DNA of 64,000 bases, taken from the NCBI RefSeq assembly GCF_002245535.1, contig NZ_NKCN01000006.1:1-64000 (forward strand), read 5' to 3'. Both the position numbers and the translations under genes were made by a program. Below the pieces are notes generated by a model. It worked only from the letters and a program-made list of their open reading frames with translations, did no database searches and had not been told where the DNA came from. Below are positions 8,399-16,933 of the stretch, one piece after another. This DNA is from Mycobacterium lehmannii (lineage in GTDB: Bacteria; Actinomycetota; Actinomycetes; Mycobacteriales; Mycobacteriaceae). Every line of letters starts with the position of its first letter. Positions within the stretch are counted from its first letter, which is position 1.

Positions 8399-11300
8399 CG
8401 ATCACCCCGCCCCACATCGGCGGCCCGATCGAAGAACTGCTCGAACGCAGCGGCCGATTCTTCACTCCCGGTGAGGCTTCCGACGACGGGCGGACCATCC
8501 ACCGCCGCGGCGGTCGCGAAGGCGACGTTTTCTACCGCGACCGCTGGAGCCACGACAAGGTGGTCCGCTCCACGCACGGCGTCAACTGCACCGGCTCGTG
8601 CTCGTGGAAGATCTATGTCAAGGACGGCATCATCACCTGGGAAACCCAGGAGACCGATTACCCGTCGGTGGGCCCGGACCGACCGGAGTACGAGCCGCGC
8701 GGATGTCCGCGCGGTGCGGCGTTCTCCTGGTACACCTACTCGCCGACGCGGGTCCGTTACCCGTACGCGCGTGGCGAACTCGTCCGGATGTACCGCGAGG
8801 CGAAGTCGCGTCTGTCGGATCCGGTCTTCGCATGGGCCGACGTCCAGAATGACCCCGAACGCCGCAGGCGCTACCAACGGGCAAGGGGTAAAGGCGGTCT
8901 GGTGCGAGTCAGTTGGGCCGAGGCGACCGAGATGATCGCCGCGGCCCACATCCACGCGATCAAGCAGTACGGGCCCGACCGGATTGCGGGATTCTCCCCC
9001 ATCCCCGCGATGTCGATGGTCTCCTTCGCCGCGGGATCGCGATTCATCGAACTGCTCGGCGGCGTGATGACGTCCTTCTACGACTGGTATGCCGACCTAC
9101 CCGTGGCCTCCCCGCAGGTCTTCGGCGACCAGACCGACGTACCGGAATCCGGCGACTGGTGGGATGCCTCGTATCTGATGATGTGGGGTTCCAACGTGCC
9201 GGTCACCCGCACACCGGACGCGCACTGGATGACCGAGGTGCGCTACCGCGGCACGAAGGTCGTCAGCGTCAGCCCCGACTACGCAGACAACACCAAGTTC
9301 GCCGACGAGTGGATGCCGTGCGCCGCGGGCACCGACGGTGCGTTGGCCATGGCGATGGGCCACGTCGTGCTCTCGGAATTCTTTGTCAAACAGCGCGTCC
9401 CGTTCTTCGTCGACTACGTCCGCAAGTTCACCGACCTGCCGTTCTTGGTCAAGCTCGAAGACCGCGACGGCAGGCTCGTCCCGGGTAAGAACCTGACCGC
9501 GGCCGACCTCGGCGGTGAAGTCGCGGCACAGGAGAACGCGGCCTTCAAACCGGTGCTGCTGGACGCGGCGACCGACTCCGTGGCCGTACCGCACGGCTCG
9601 TTGGGATTCCGCTTCGGCGACGACGGGGTCACCAAGTGGAACCTCGAACTGGGTGATCTCGTACCGGCGTTGACGGTGCTGTTCACCGAGGGCGGGGAGA
9701 CAGCCGAGGTGGCGTTGCCGCGATTCGACACCTTCGACGGCCACGGCGAAACGCTGACCCGGGGCGTGCCGGTGCGACGGGTCGGTGAACACCTGGTGTG
9801 CACGGTGTTCGATCTCATGCTGGCCCAATACGGCGTGGCCCGGCCCGATCTACCCGGTGACTGGCCGACCGGCTATGACGATCCCAAGCCGTACACTCCT
9901 GCCTGGCAGGAGTCGATCACCGGAGTGGCTGCGTCACAGGCCATTCGGATCGCCACCGAGTTCGCCCGCAACGCCGAGGAGTCCGGTGGGCGGTCGATGA
10001 TCATCATGGGCGCCGGAATATGCCAATGGTTCCACGGCGACGCCACCTACCGGGCGGTGCTGGCGTTGGTGTTGCTGACCGGCGCGATGGGTCGCAACGG
10101 CGGCGGCTGGGCCCACTATGTCGGACAGGAGAAGTGCCGCCCGGTGACGGGATGGTCGGCGCTGGCGATGGGCACCGACTGGTCGCGGCCGCCGCGACAG
10201 ATGCCGGGCACCTCGTACTGGTACGTCCACACCGATCAGTGGCGCTACGACGGCTACCGGGCCGACGCGCTGTCCAGTCCGCTGAGCCGCGGCCGGTTCC
10301 GGGACCGCCACACCATGGATGTGCTCGCCGCATCGACGGCCATGGGCTGGAGCCCGTTCTATCCGCAGTTCGACCGCTCGAGCCTCGACGTCGCCGACGA
10401 GGCCCGCGCCGCCGGTCAGGACATCTCCACCTACGTCACCGAGAAGCTCGCCGACGGTGGACTCAAGCTCGCCGTCACCGACCCGGACAACCCGTCGAAC
10501 TGGCCTCGGGTGCTGTCGGTCTGGCGGGCCAACCTGCTGGGCTCGTCGAGTAAGGGCAACGAGTACTTCCTGCGTCATCTGCTCGGCACCGACTCGAACC
10601 TACAGGCCGAGCCGACGCCGGAGGCGGTGCGGCCCAACGACATATCGTGGACCGACGACATCCCCGAGGGCAAGCTCGACATGTTGATGTCGATCGACTT
10701 CCGGATGACGTCGACGACGTTGCTGTCCGACGTGGTGCTGCCCGCCGCCACCTGGTACGAGAAACACGACCTGAACACCACGGACATGCACCCGTACGTG
10801 CACGCGTTCAACCCCGCCGTCGACCCGCCGTGGGAGACCCATTCCGACTTCGAGGCCTTCGGTGCGATCGCCCGGGTGTTCAGCGGGCTGGCGGCCAAGC
10901 ATCTGGGGGTGCGCACCGACGTGGTGCTCGGCGCGATGCAGCACGACACACCCGGTGCGATGGCGTATCCCGGTGGTGTCGAGCAGAATTGGCGCACCGA
11001 CGGGAGCATCCCGGTACCCGGTAAGACCATGGGTCCGATCGCCGTGGTGGAGCGTGACTATCCGGCGATCGCCCAGAAGTGGGCGGCGCTGGGGCCGCTG
11101 GTCGAGAAACTGGGGTTGACCACCAAAGGCGTCACCGTCCGACCCGACAAAGAGGTCGGCGAACTCGCGGCCAAGTTCGGTGTCATGAGTTCCGGTCGCG
11201 CAGAAGGCCGTCCGGCGATCAACACCGCGGAACGGATGGCCGAGGCGATCCTGGCACTGTCCGGCACCAGCAACGGACGGCTGGCCGTCGAGGGCTTCCG

Positions 11301-12090
11301 CGAATTGGAGCGCCGGACCGGGCGTCGACTGGTGCATCTGGCCGGTGGCAGCGAGGAGCGCCGCATCACGTTCGCCGACACCCAGGCGCGGCCGGTTCCG
11401 GTGATCACCAGCCCGGAGTGGTCGGGCAGCGAGACCGGTGGGCGTCGCTACGCACCGTTCACCATCAACATCGAGGAGCTCAAACCGTTCCACACGCTGA
11501 CCGGCCGGATGCACTTCTACCTGGACCACGACTGGCTGGAGGAACTCGGTGAGCAGTTACCGGTCTACCGTCCGCCGCTGGACATGTCGCGGTTGTTCGG
11601 CGCGTCGGCGGTGGGTGACCACGACGGTGTGGGACTGACGGTGCGCTACCTGACCCCGCATTCGAAGTGGTCGATCCACTCGGAGTATCAGGACAACCTG
11701 TTCATGCTGTCGTTGTCGCGCGGCGGTCCGACGATGTGGATGAGCCCGGCCGATGCCGCGAAGATCTCGGTGCGCGACAACGACTGGGTCGAGGCGGTGA
11801 ACCGCAACGGCGTGCTGGTGTGCCGCGCGATCGTGTCGCATCGGATGCCCGAGGGCGTCGTGTTCGTCTACCACGTGCAGGAGCGCACCATCGATGTGCC
11901 GCTCAGCGAGGCCACCGGGAAGCGCGGCGGTATCCACAATTCGCTGACCCGGCTGCTGATCAAGCCGAGCCATCTGGCGGGCGGGTACGCCCAAATGGCG
12001 TTCGCATTCAACTATCTCGGTCCGACCGGCAACCAACGCGACGAGGTGACCGTGGTGCGGCGTCGCAGCCAGGAGGTGGCGTACGAATGA
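8395..12090 (+). CDS. narG: respiratory nitrate reductase alpha subunit, Mo-bisMGD catalytic
   Basis: 1231 residues, normal for membrane-type NarG, which reduces nitrate to nitrite on the inner face of the membrane. The N-terminal STHGVNCTGSCSWKIYVKDG motif holds the His/Cys ligands of the FS0 [4Fe-4S] cluster. WYADLPVASPQVFGDQTDV contains the conserved Asp that ligates molybdenum in NarG. The C-terminal molybdopterin-binding domain is present (LTGRMHFYLDHDW, HSKWSIHSEYQDN). GTG 8395 overlaps the narK stop. The ATG of narH overlaps the narG stop. No twin-arginine signal is seen, as expected for a cytoplasm-facing Nar. Confidence 0.96.
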   Translation: MTITPPHIGGPIEELLERSGRFFTPGEASDDGRTIHRRGGREGDVFYRDRWSHDKVVRSTHGVNCTGSCSWKIYVKDGIITWETQETDYPSVGPDRPEYEPRGCPRGAAFSWYTYSPTRVRYPYARGELVRMYREAKSRLSDPVFAWADVQNDPERRRRYQRARGKGGLVRVSWAEATEMIAAAHIHAIKQYGPDRIAGFSPIPAMSMVSFAAGSRFIELLGGVMTSFYDWYADLPVASPQVFGDQTDVPESGDWWDASYLMMWGSNVPVTRTPDAHWMTEVRYRGTKVVSVSPDYADNTKFADEWMPCAAGTDGALAMAMGHVVLSEFFVKQRVPFFVDYVRKFTDLPFLVKLEDRDGRLVPGKNLTAADLGGEVAAQENAAFKPVLLDAATDSVAVPHGSLGFRFGDDGVTKWNLELGDLVPALTVLFTEGGETAEVALPRFDTFDGHGETLTRGVPVRRVGEHLVCTVFDLMLAQYGVARPDLPGDWPTGYDDPKPYTPAWQESITGVAASQAIRIATEFARNAEESGGRSMIIMGAGICQWFHGDATYRAVLALVLLTGAMGRNGGGWAHYVGQEKCRPVTGWSALAMGTDWSRPPRQMPGTSYWYVHTDQWRYDGYRADALSSPLSRGRFRDRHTMDVLAASTAMGWSPFYPQFDRSSLDVADEARAAGQDISTYVTEKLADGGLKLAVTDPDNPSNWPRVLSVWRANLLGSSSKGNEYFLRHLLGTDSNLQAEPTPEAVRPNDISWTDDIPEGKLDMLMSIDFRMTSTTLLSDVVLPAATWYEKHDLNTTDMHPYVHAFNPAVDPPWETHSDFEAFGAIARVFSGLAAKHLGVRTDVVLGAMQHDTPGAMAYPGGVEQNWRTDGSIPVPGKTMGPIAVVERDYPAIAQKWAALGPLVEKLGLTTKGVTVRPDKEVGELAAKFGVMSSGRAEGRPAINTAERMAEAILALSGTSNGRLAVEGFRELERRTGRRLVHLAGGSEERRITFADTQARPVPVITSPEWSGSETGGRRYAPFTINIEELKPFHTLTGRMHFYLDHDWLEELGEQLPVYRPPLDMSRLFGASAVGDHDGVGLTVRYLTPHSKWSIHSEYQDNLFMLSLSRGGPTMWMSPADAAKISVRDNDWVEAVNRNGVLVCRAIVSHRMPEGVVFVYHVQERTIDVPLSEATGKRGGIHNSLTRLLIKPSHLAGGYAQMAFAFNYLGPTGNQRDEVTVVRRRSQEVAYE

Positions 12091-13754
12091 GAGTCATGGC
12101 GCAGATGGCGATGGTGATGAACCTCGACAAATGCATCGGCTGCCACACCTGCTCGGTCACCTGCAAACAGGCGTGGACCAACCGGCCCGGCACCGAGTAC
12201 GTCTGGTTCAACAACGTCGAAACCCGTCCGGGACAAGGTTATCCGCGGACTTACGAGGATCAGGAGCGGTGGCGTGGTGGATGGATACGCGACCGCAGGG
12301 GTCGGTTGAGGCTGCGCGACGGCGGGCGGCTGAGCAAGCTGTTGCGGATCTTCGCCAACCCCAAGATGCCCAGCATCAACGATTACTACGAGCCGTGGAC
12401 CTACGACTACGAGAATCTGACGAACGCGCCGTTGGGTGAGCACATACCGGTGGCCCCGCCGCGCAGCTTGATCAGCGGTGAACCGATGAAGGTGGAGTGG
12501 TCGGCGAACTGGGACGACAACCTGGGCGGCTCACCGGAGATCGTGGCCGGAGATCCGGTGCTGCAGAAGGTGAACGAGCAGGTCCGCCTCGAACTCGAGC
12601 AGACGTACATGTTCTACCTGCCGCGGATCTGCGAGCACTGCCTGAACCCCTCGTGCGTCGCGTCGTGCCCGTCAGGGGCGCTCTACAAGCGTTCCGAGGA
12701 CGGCATCGTGCTCGTTGACCAGGACCGCTGCCGCGGCTGGCGGATGTGTGTGTCCGGATGTCCCTACAAGAAGGTGTATTTCAACCACAAGACCGGCAAG
12801 GCCGAGAAGTGTACGTTCTGTTACCCGCGCATCGAGGTCGGGCTGCCCACGGTGTGCTCGGAGACTTGTGTCGGTCGGTTGCGGTATTTAGGCCTGGTGT
12901 TCTACGACGTCGACCGTGTGCTCGAGGCGGCGGCGACCGAGAAGGACACCGACCTCTACGAAGCGCAGAAGTCGATCATCCTGGACCCGCACGACCCCGA
13001 GGTCATCGCCGGCGCCCACGCGGAGGGCATTTCCGAGGAGTGGATCGAGGCCGCCCAACGTTCGCCGGTGTACGCACTGATTCACCGCTATCAGGTTGCG
13101 CTGCCACTGCATCCCGAGTATCGGACGATGCCGATGGTCTGGTACATCCCGCCGCTGTCCCCCGTGGTCGACGCGGTCGCCCGCGACGGCCATGACGGTG
13201 AGGCGCTCGGAAACCTGTTCGGCGCGTTGGAGGCGCTGCGCATTCCGATCGAGTACCTCGCCGGGCTGTTCACGGCCGGGGACACCGCGGTGGTCGAAGA
13301 CGTGCTGCGGCGGCTTGCCGCGATGCGGTCCTATATGCGCGACATCAACCTGGGCCGGGAGACCCAGCCCCACATCCCGCAGGCGGTCGGCATGACCGAA
13401 GAGCAGATCTACGAGATGTACCGCCTGCTGGCACTGGCGAAATACGAAGAGCGCTATGTCATTCCGACCGCCTACGTCGCCGATGCCCACGCCCTCGAGG
13501 CGCAGGCGCTCGAAGAACCGGGCTGCTCGCTGTCGTTCGAGGGTGGACCCGGCATGTACGAGTCGGGTCCGTTCGGCGAGGCCAGTGGCGCCCCGGTGCC
13601 CGTCGCGGTGGAGAGCTTCCATGCACTGCACCACCGACAGACCAGTGAGGGCATCGCGGTCACCGAGTCGCGCCCGTCACGGGTCAACCTGCTCAACTGG
13701 GACGGCCGGGGGGAACCCAGCGGAATCTTCCCCGAGCGGAGCGCGGATCAATGA
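12087..13754 (+). CDS. narH: respiratory nitrate reductase beta subunit, Fe-S protein
   Basis: 555 residues from ATG 12087, which overlaps the narG stop as ATGA. The open frame extends 420 bp further upstream inside narG, but that part is not coding. Four cysteine groups match the NarH clusters: CIGCHTCSVTCKQAW, CEHCLNPSCVASCP, CRGWRMCVSGCP (Trp replacing one Cys, as in the [3Fe-4S] cluster) and CTFCYPRIEVGLPTVC. It carries electrons from the heme b of NarI to NarG. The stop overlaps the narJ ATG. Confidence 0.95.
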   Translation: MRVMAQMAMVMNLDKCIGCHTCSVTCKQAWTNRPGTEYVWFNNVETRPGQGYPRTYEDQERWRGGWIRDRRGRLRLRDGGRLSKLLRIFANPKMPSINDYYEPWTYDYENLTNAPLGEHIPVAPPRSLISGEPMKVEWSANWDDNLGGSPEIVAGDPVLQKVNEQVRLELEQTYMFYLPRICEHCLNPSCVASCPSGALYKRSEDGIVLVDQDRCRGWRMCVSGCPYKKVYFNHKTGKAEKCTFCYPRIEVGLPTVCSETCVGRLRYLGLVFYDVDRVLEAAATEKDTDLYEAQKSIILDPHDPEVIAGAHAEGISEEWIEAAQRSPVYALIHRYQVALPLHPEYRTMPMVWYIPPLSPVVDAVARDGHDGEALGNLFGALEALRIPIEYLAGLFTAGDTAVVEDVLRRLAAMRSYMRDINLGRETQPHIPQAVGMTEEQIYEMYRLLALAKYEERYVIPTAYVADAHALEAQALEEPGCSLSFEGGPGMYESGPFGEASGAPVPVAVESFHALHHRQTSEGIAVTESRPSRVNLLNWDGRGEPSGIFPERSADQ

Positions 13755-14404
13755 AATTGCTCAGGAGCAGACGGGAATCGACCCTCGAGCACCGCCTCGT
13801 GTGGCAGGCGGCCGCCTTGCTGTTGACCTATCCGGACGACCAGCAGGCCGAACGGCTGGCCACCGTCGAGGAACTGCTGACGCACGTTCCCGCCGCCCCG
13901 GCAGACCTGCTCGCGACCACCGTCGCGGCATTGCGCGACAGGGACCCGATGCAAGCGCAGGCCGACTATGTGGACACCTTCGACATGCGGCGCCGCACCA
14001 CGATGTACCTGACGTACTGGACGGCGGGCGACACCCGCAACCGCGGCAACCACATGCTGGCGTTCGCTCGCACCTACCGGGAGGCGGGCGTCAGCCCGCC
14101 GGAACGCGAGGCCCCCGACTACCTGCCCGTGGTACTCGAGTTCGCCGCCACCGTCGACCCCGAGGCGGGGCGGCGCCTGCTCGTCGAGCACCGTGCCCCG
14201 ATCGACTTGCTGTGTGATGCGTTGCAGCAGTCCGCATCGCCGTACGCATACGCCGTGGCCGCCATCTGCGAAACGCTTCCGGCCCGTACCGAGCAGGACA
14301 TCCAACGGGCTCAGCGACTGGCCGCCTCGGGACCGCCCGCCGAATCCGTTGGTCTACAACCCTTTACATTGACCGTGCCGCCACGACGCGCACAAGGAGT
14401 TTGA
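13751..14404 (+). CDS. narJ: nitrate reductase assembly chaperone
   Basis: 217 residues, a TorD/NarJ-family chaperone that keeps apo-NarG soluble and helps insert the molybdenum cofactor. The segment DYVDTFDMRRRTTMYLTYW followed by GDTRNRG is diagnostic for NarJ. ATG 13751 overlaps the narH stop (ATGA). A single base separates its stop from narI. The protein is not part of the final complex. Confidence 0.93.
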   Translation: MKLLRSRRESTLEHRLVWQAAALLLTYPDDQQAERLATVEELLTHVPAAPADLLATTVAALRDRDPMQAQADYVDTFDMRRRTTMYLTYWTAGDTRNRGNHMLAFARTYREAGVSPPEREAPDYLPVVLEFAATVDPEAGRRLLVEHRAPIDLLCDALQQSASPYAYAVAAICETLPARTEQDIQRAQRLAASGPPAESVGLQPFTLTVPPRRAQGV

Positions 14405-14405
14405 C

Positions 14406-15137
14406 ATGTCGGGCTGGGTGATCTTCTGGGACGTGGTGCCGTACGTGACGCTCGCGATCGTCGCGGTCGGGATCTGGTGGCGGTACCGCTACGACAAGTT
14501 CGGCTGGACCACCCGTTCGTCGCAGCTGTACGAATCACGGCTGTTGCGCATCGGCAGCCCGATGTTCCACTTCGGCATCCTGGTGGTGATCGTCGGACAC
14601 ATCATCGGTCTGGTGATCCCCGAATCATGGACAGACGCAATCGGGCTCAGCGACCACGCCTACCACATCCAGGCGATGGTGCTCGGCGCGATCGCCGGCG
14701 TCACCACGCTGACGGGTATCGCGTTGCTGGTGTTCCGCCGCCGCACCACCGGACCGGTCTTCCTCGCCACCACCGCCAACGACAAGGTGATGTACCTGGT
14801 CCTGGTGATGGCCATCGTGGCAGGCCTGGCGTGCACCCTGATCGGTGCGACCCCCGTCGGCGCCGAACACGACTACCGACAGACGGTGTCGCCCTGGTTC
14901 CGGTCCATCTGGATTCTGCAACCGCGCGGCGACCTGATGGCCCAGGCGCCGCTGTGGTTTCACATCCACGTGATCATCGCGCTGGTGCTGTTCTGCCTGT
15001 GGCCGTTCACGCGGCTGGTCCATGTGTTCAGCGCACCCATCGGTTACCTGTTCCGGCCCTACATCGTCTACCGCAGCCGCGATGTCGTCGACAAGGGTGA
15101 GTTGGTCGGTTCGCGCCCGCACCGCCGCGGTTGGTGA
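14406..15137 (+). CDS. narI: respiratory nitrate reductase gamma subunit, cytochrome b
   Basis: 243 residues and five membrane helices. It anchors NarGH and oxidises menaquinol through two b hemes. Visible family features are FGWTTRSSQLYESRLLRIGSP near the N-terminus, the FHFGILVVIVGH helix, and the C-terminal LWFHIHVIIALVLF with WPFTRLVHVFSAP, which hold the heme histidines. AAGGAG precedes ATG 14406. It is the last gene of the operon; the next gene is on the opposite strand. Confidence 0.94.
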   Translation: MSGWVIFWDVVPYVTLAIVAVGIWWRYRYDKFGWTTRSSQLYESRLLRIGSPMFHFGILVVIVGHIIGLVIPESWTDAIGLSDHAYHIQAMVLGAIAGVTTLTGIALLVFRRRTTGPVFLATTANDKVMYLVLVMAIVAGLACTLIGATPVGAEHDYRQTVSPWFRSIWILQPRGDLMAQAPLWFHIHVIIALVLFCLWPFTRLVHVFSAPIGYLFRPYIVYRSRDVVDKGELVGSRPHRRGW

Positions 15138-15153
15138 CCTGCGGGCGGCCATG

Positions 15154-15822
15154 TCAACCCGAGGCGCCGTGCACCAGCACGCAGCACCGGCCTTGTCGAG
15201 GACTGAGCTCCGCGCGCGCGTCGGGCGCTGAACTGCCATCGATCACACCCTCGACGAGCTGAAGGTTCAGCCCGCAGACCACCTCCAGGTGGTCCTTGGC
15301 CACCGAGTGAAACGGGCAGTTGCGCAGGGTGATACAGCCCTCGGCATCCGACTGGGGTAAGTATCCGCAGGCGCGCAGCGCGACCACCACGTCACCGTCG
15401 GCGTCGACCGCGGCTTGGCGCCCGGTTTCGCGGGCGGCCGCGCTCAGGGCCGAGCGCACCGCCCCTCCGGCGTCCTGCTCGATCGACGAGACCAACAGCC
15501 GAGCGAGCAGCAGATAGTCGCGCGGCGGAACGCTGACCACGATCTCGTCTGCGGTCCTGGCGTAGAGCTTGGCCGGCCGTCCGGCGCCGGGACCGCCACG
15601 GCCGGCGGGGCGCTGATAGCTGACCGCCAGCAACCCACCGTCGGCGAGTTTGTCCAAGTGATAGGCGGCCAGGGTGCGGCCGATGCCGACCGCCGCGGCG
15701 GCCGCCTCCCTGGAAACCGGCTCTTCGCGCTCAACGACGAACTCGTACAGCCGACGGCGAATCGGGTCGTCCAGGCTGGTCAACGCCGCCAACGAGGCAG
15801 GGTCGGCGAACTGCGGGGGCAC
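15154..15822 (-). CDS. SufR-like ArsR/HTH regulator with predicted Fe-S cluster
   Basis: About 222 residues, COG2345 type. The N-terminal winged helix has LTSLDDPIRRRLYEFVV and an HTH around GIGRTLAAYHLDKLADGGLL. The wing segment GRGGPGAGRPAKLYA follows. The C-terminal half has Cys 152, 163, 169 and 183, including NCPFHSVAKDH and VVCGLNLQLVEGV, plus a terminal Cys-Cys pair. In M. tuberculosis Rv1460 (SufR) such cysteines bind a [4Fe-4S] cluster, so this is probably a redox or NO sensor. Two starts are possible: TTG 15828 and GTG 15822. I chose GTG because TAGAGT (15834-15829) precedes it by exactly 6 nt, as in a leaderless promoter. It converges on narI and diverges from the small membrane protein gene. 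Confidence 0.78.
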   Translation of the reverse strand: MPPQFADPASLAALTSLDDPIRRRLYEFVVEREEPVSREAAAAAVGIGRTLAAYHLDKLADGGLLAVSYQRPAGRGGPGAGRPAKLYARTADEIVVSVPPRDYLLLARLLVSSIEQDAGGAVRSALSAAARETGRQAAVDADGDVVVALRACGYLPQSDAEGCITLRNCPFHSVAKDHLEVVCGLNLQLVEGVIDGSSAPDARAELSPRQGRCCVLVHGASG

Positions 15823-15828
15823 GTCCAA

Positions 15829-15914
15829 ACTCTATCACCAAAAACTCTTGACAAACTGAGGCGGAAGGTGTGCTCTAAAAGACATAACATTTATTTATAG
15901 AAAGGAACGGCGCC
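15829..15914. promoter_or_regulatory. AT-rich divergent promoter region of the SufR-like regulator and the membrane protein
   Basis: A low-GC stretch in a high-GC background. On the minus strand TAGAGT (15834-15829) is a -10 for the regulator. On the plus strand TTGACA (15848-15853) is a good -35, with several candidate -10s downstream (TCTAAA 15874-15879, TAACAT 15885-15890). GAAAGGAA lies before ATG 15915. The region probably also holds the operator of the regulator, but I cannot point to a clear palindrome. Confidence 0.5.
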
Positions 15915-16367
15915 ATGCCCACCTCGAATGCGCCATCAACCGACCACTCGAAGAGCCCGCTGCTGCGCGCCCGAACCGATCCCGTCTACGCGGCCTACCT
16001 GATCCTGCGGATCGGGTTCTCGGTGCTGCCGATCGTGATGGGCCTCGACAAGTTCACCAACGTGCTGACCGACTGGGAGGGTTACCTCGCGCCGTGGATC
16101 GTCGACATCAGCCCGTTCACCGCGCACCAGACGATGTTGGTCGTCGGCGTGGTCGAGATCGTGGCCGGCATCGTGGTCGCGGTCAAACCGCGATACGCCG
16201 CGTACGTCGTCGCCATCTGGCTCGCGGGCATCATCGTCAACCTGCTCACCTACCCCGGGTTCTACGACGTCGCGTTGCGCGACTTCGGCCTGCTGCTGGG
16301 TGCGTTGACGTTGGGCCGGCTGGCCTCGGTGTACGACGCGCCGCTGCACACCCCCGCTACGCGTTGA
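15915..16367 (+). CDS. small membrane protein, DoxX-like
   Basis: 150 residues and four hydrophobic segments. The frame starts at ATG 15915 behind GAAAGGAA. YLILRIGFSVLPIVMGLDKFTNVLTDW and VVGVVEIVAGIVVAVKPR resemble DoxX/DoxD-type small membrane proteins, but the assignment is by overall pattern rather than a decisive motif. It diverges from the SufR-like regulator and lies between the nar operon and the DosR-type genes. It is probably controlled by that regulator. Function unknown. Confidence 0.62.
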   Translation: MPTSNAPSTDHSKSPLLRARTDPVYAAYLILRIGFSVLPIVMGLDKFTNVLTDWEGYLAPWIVDISPFTAHQTMLVVGVVEIVAGIVVAVKPRYAAYVVAIWLAGIIVNLLTYPGFYDVALRDFGLLLGALTLGRLASVYDAPLHTPATR

Positions 16368-16456
16368 GTCAGGCGCCGCCGACGTTGGGCGTGGCACGAG
16401 CTGGGATGTCCGTCGAGCTCGTGCCCACGCTCGACCGCACCGGCTTCGGCGCTGCG

Positions 16457-16476
16457 CCAGGGACTTTGGTCCTCGA
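16457..16476 (+). promoter_or_regulatory. DosR/DevR-box-like palindrome upstream of the ferredoxin gene
   Basis: CCAGGGACTTTGGTCCTCGA matches the published 20-bp DosR motif TTSGGGACTWWAGTCCCSAA at 14 positions, including the complete GGGACT half. It ends 55 bp before the ferredoxin ATG, a normal distance for activation. A DevR gene lies 3.3 kb downstream. Confidence 0.68.
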
Positions 16477-16531
16477 AGCAACAGGCTTTCGACCCGCGAC
16501 GACCGCGTCCGGCTGTTCTTACGCTGGGGCC

Positions 16532-16870
16532 ATGACCTATGTGATCAGCAGTGCGTGTGTGGACGTGATGCACAAGTCCTGTGTGCCGGAATGCCCGGTC
16601 GATTGCATCTACGAGGGCGCGAGGTCGCTCTACATCAATCCCGAAGAGTGCGTGGACTGCGGCGCGTGCAAGCTGGCGTGCGAAGAGGGCGCGATCTATT
16701 TCGAGACGGATCTGCCCGACGACGAGCACGGCCACCTCGCCGACAACGCCGCGTTCTTCACCGACGTCCTGCCGGGCCGCGATGCGCCCCTGGGCGCTCC
16801 GGGCGGCGCCGCCAAGCTCGGCCCGGTCGGCGCCGACGCACCCCTCGTCGCCGGCATGCCGCCGCGCTGA
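16532..16870 (+). CDS. fdxA: 7Fe ferredoxin, FdxA-like
   Basis: 112 residues starting at ATG 16532. Cysteines C9, C17, C21 and C25 fit a [3Fe-4S]/[4Fe-4S] ferredoxin of the mycobacterial/Azotobacter type. A second group C40-x2-C43-x2-C46-x3-C50 gives the other cluster. The C-terminal tail (PDDEHGHLADNAAFFTDVLPG) is also family-typical. It carries electrons at low potential; the partner is not known. The M. tuberculosis homologue fdxA belongs to the DosR regulon, and a DosR-like box precedes this gene. Several paralogues exist in mycobacteria, so orthology to fdxA rather than fdxC is inferred from context. Confidence 0.86.
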   Translation: MTYVISSACVDVMHKSCVPECPVDCIYEGARSLYINPEECVDCGACKLACEEGAIYFETDLPDDEHGHLADNAAFFTDVLPGRDAPLGAPGGAAKLGPVGADAPLVAGMPPR

Positions 16871-16881
16871 CCACGGGCGAA

Positions 16882-16901
16882 GTAGGGACCTAAGGCCCTA
16901 C
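16882..16901 (+). promoter_or_regulatory. DosR/DevR-box-like palindrome upstream of the WS/DGAT gene
   Basis: GTAGGGACCTAAGGCCCTAC is a near-perfect palindrome matching the DosR consensus at 14 of 20 positions. It ends 32 bp before the start of the acyltransferase gene, close enough to overlap the -35 region as in known DosR-activated promoters. Confidence 0.65.
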
Positions 16902-16933
16902 TGCCACATCCGCCGGTCGCCGACAGTAAGGGT

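Noticed and set aside
11667..12086. 140-codon N-terminal extension of narH
   Set aside because: It lies entirely inside narG in another frame; NarH homologues start at the ATG 12087 that overlaps the narG stop.
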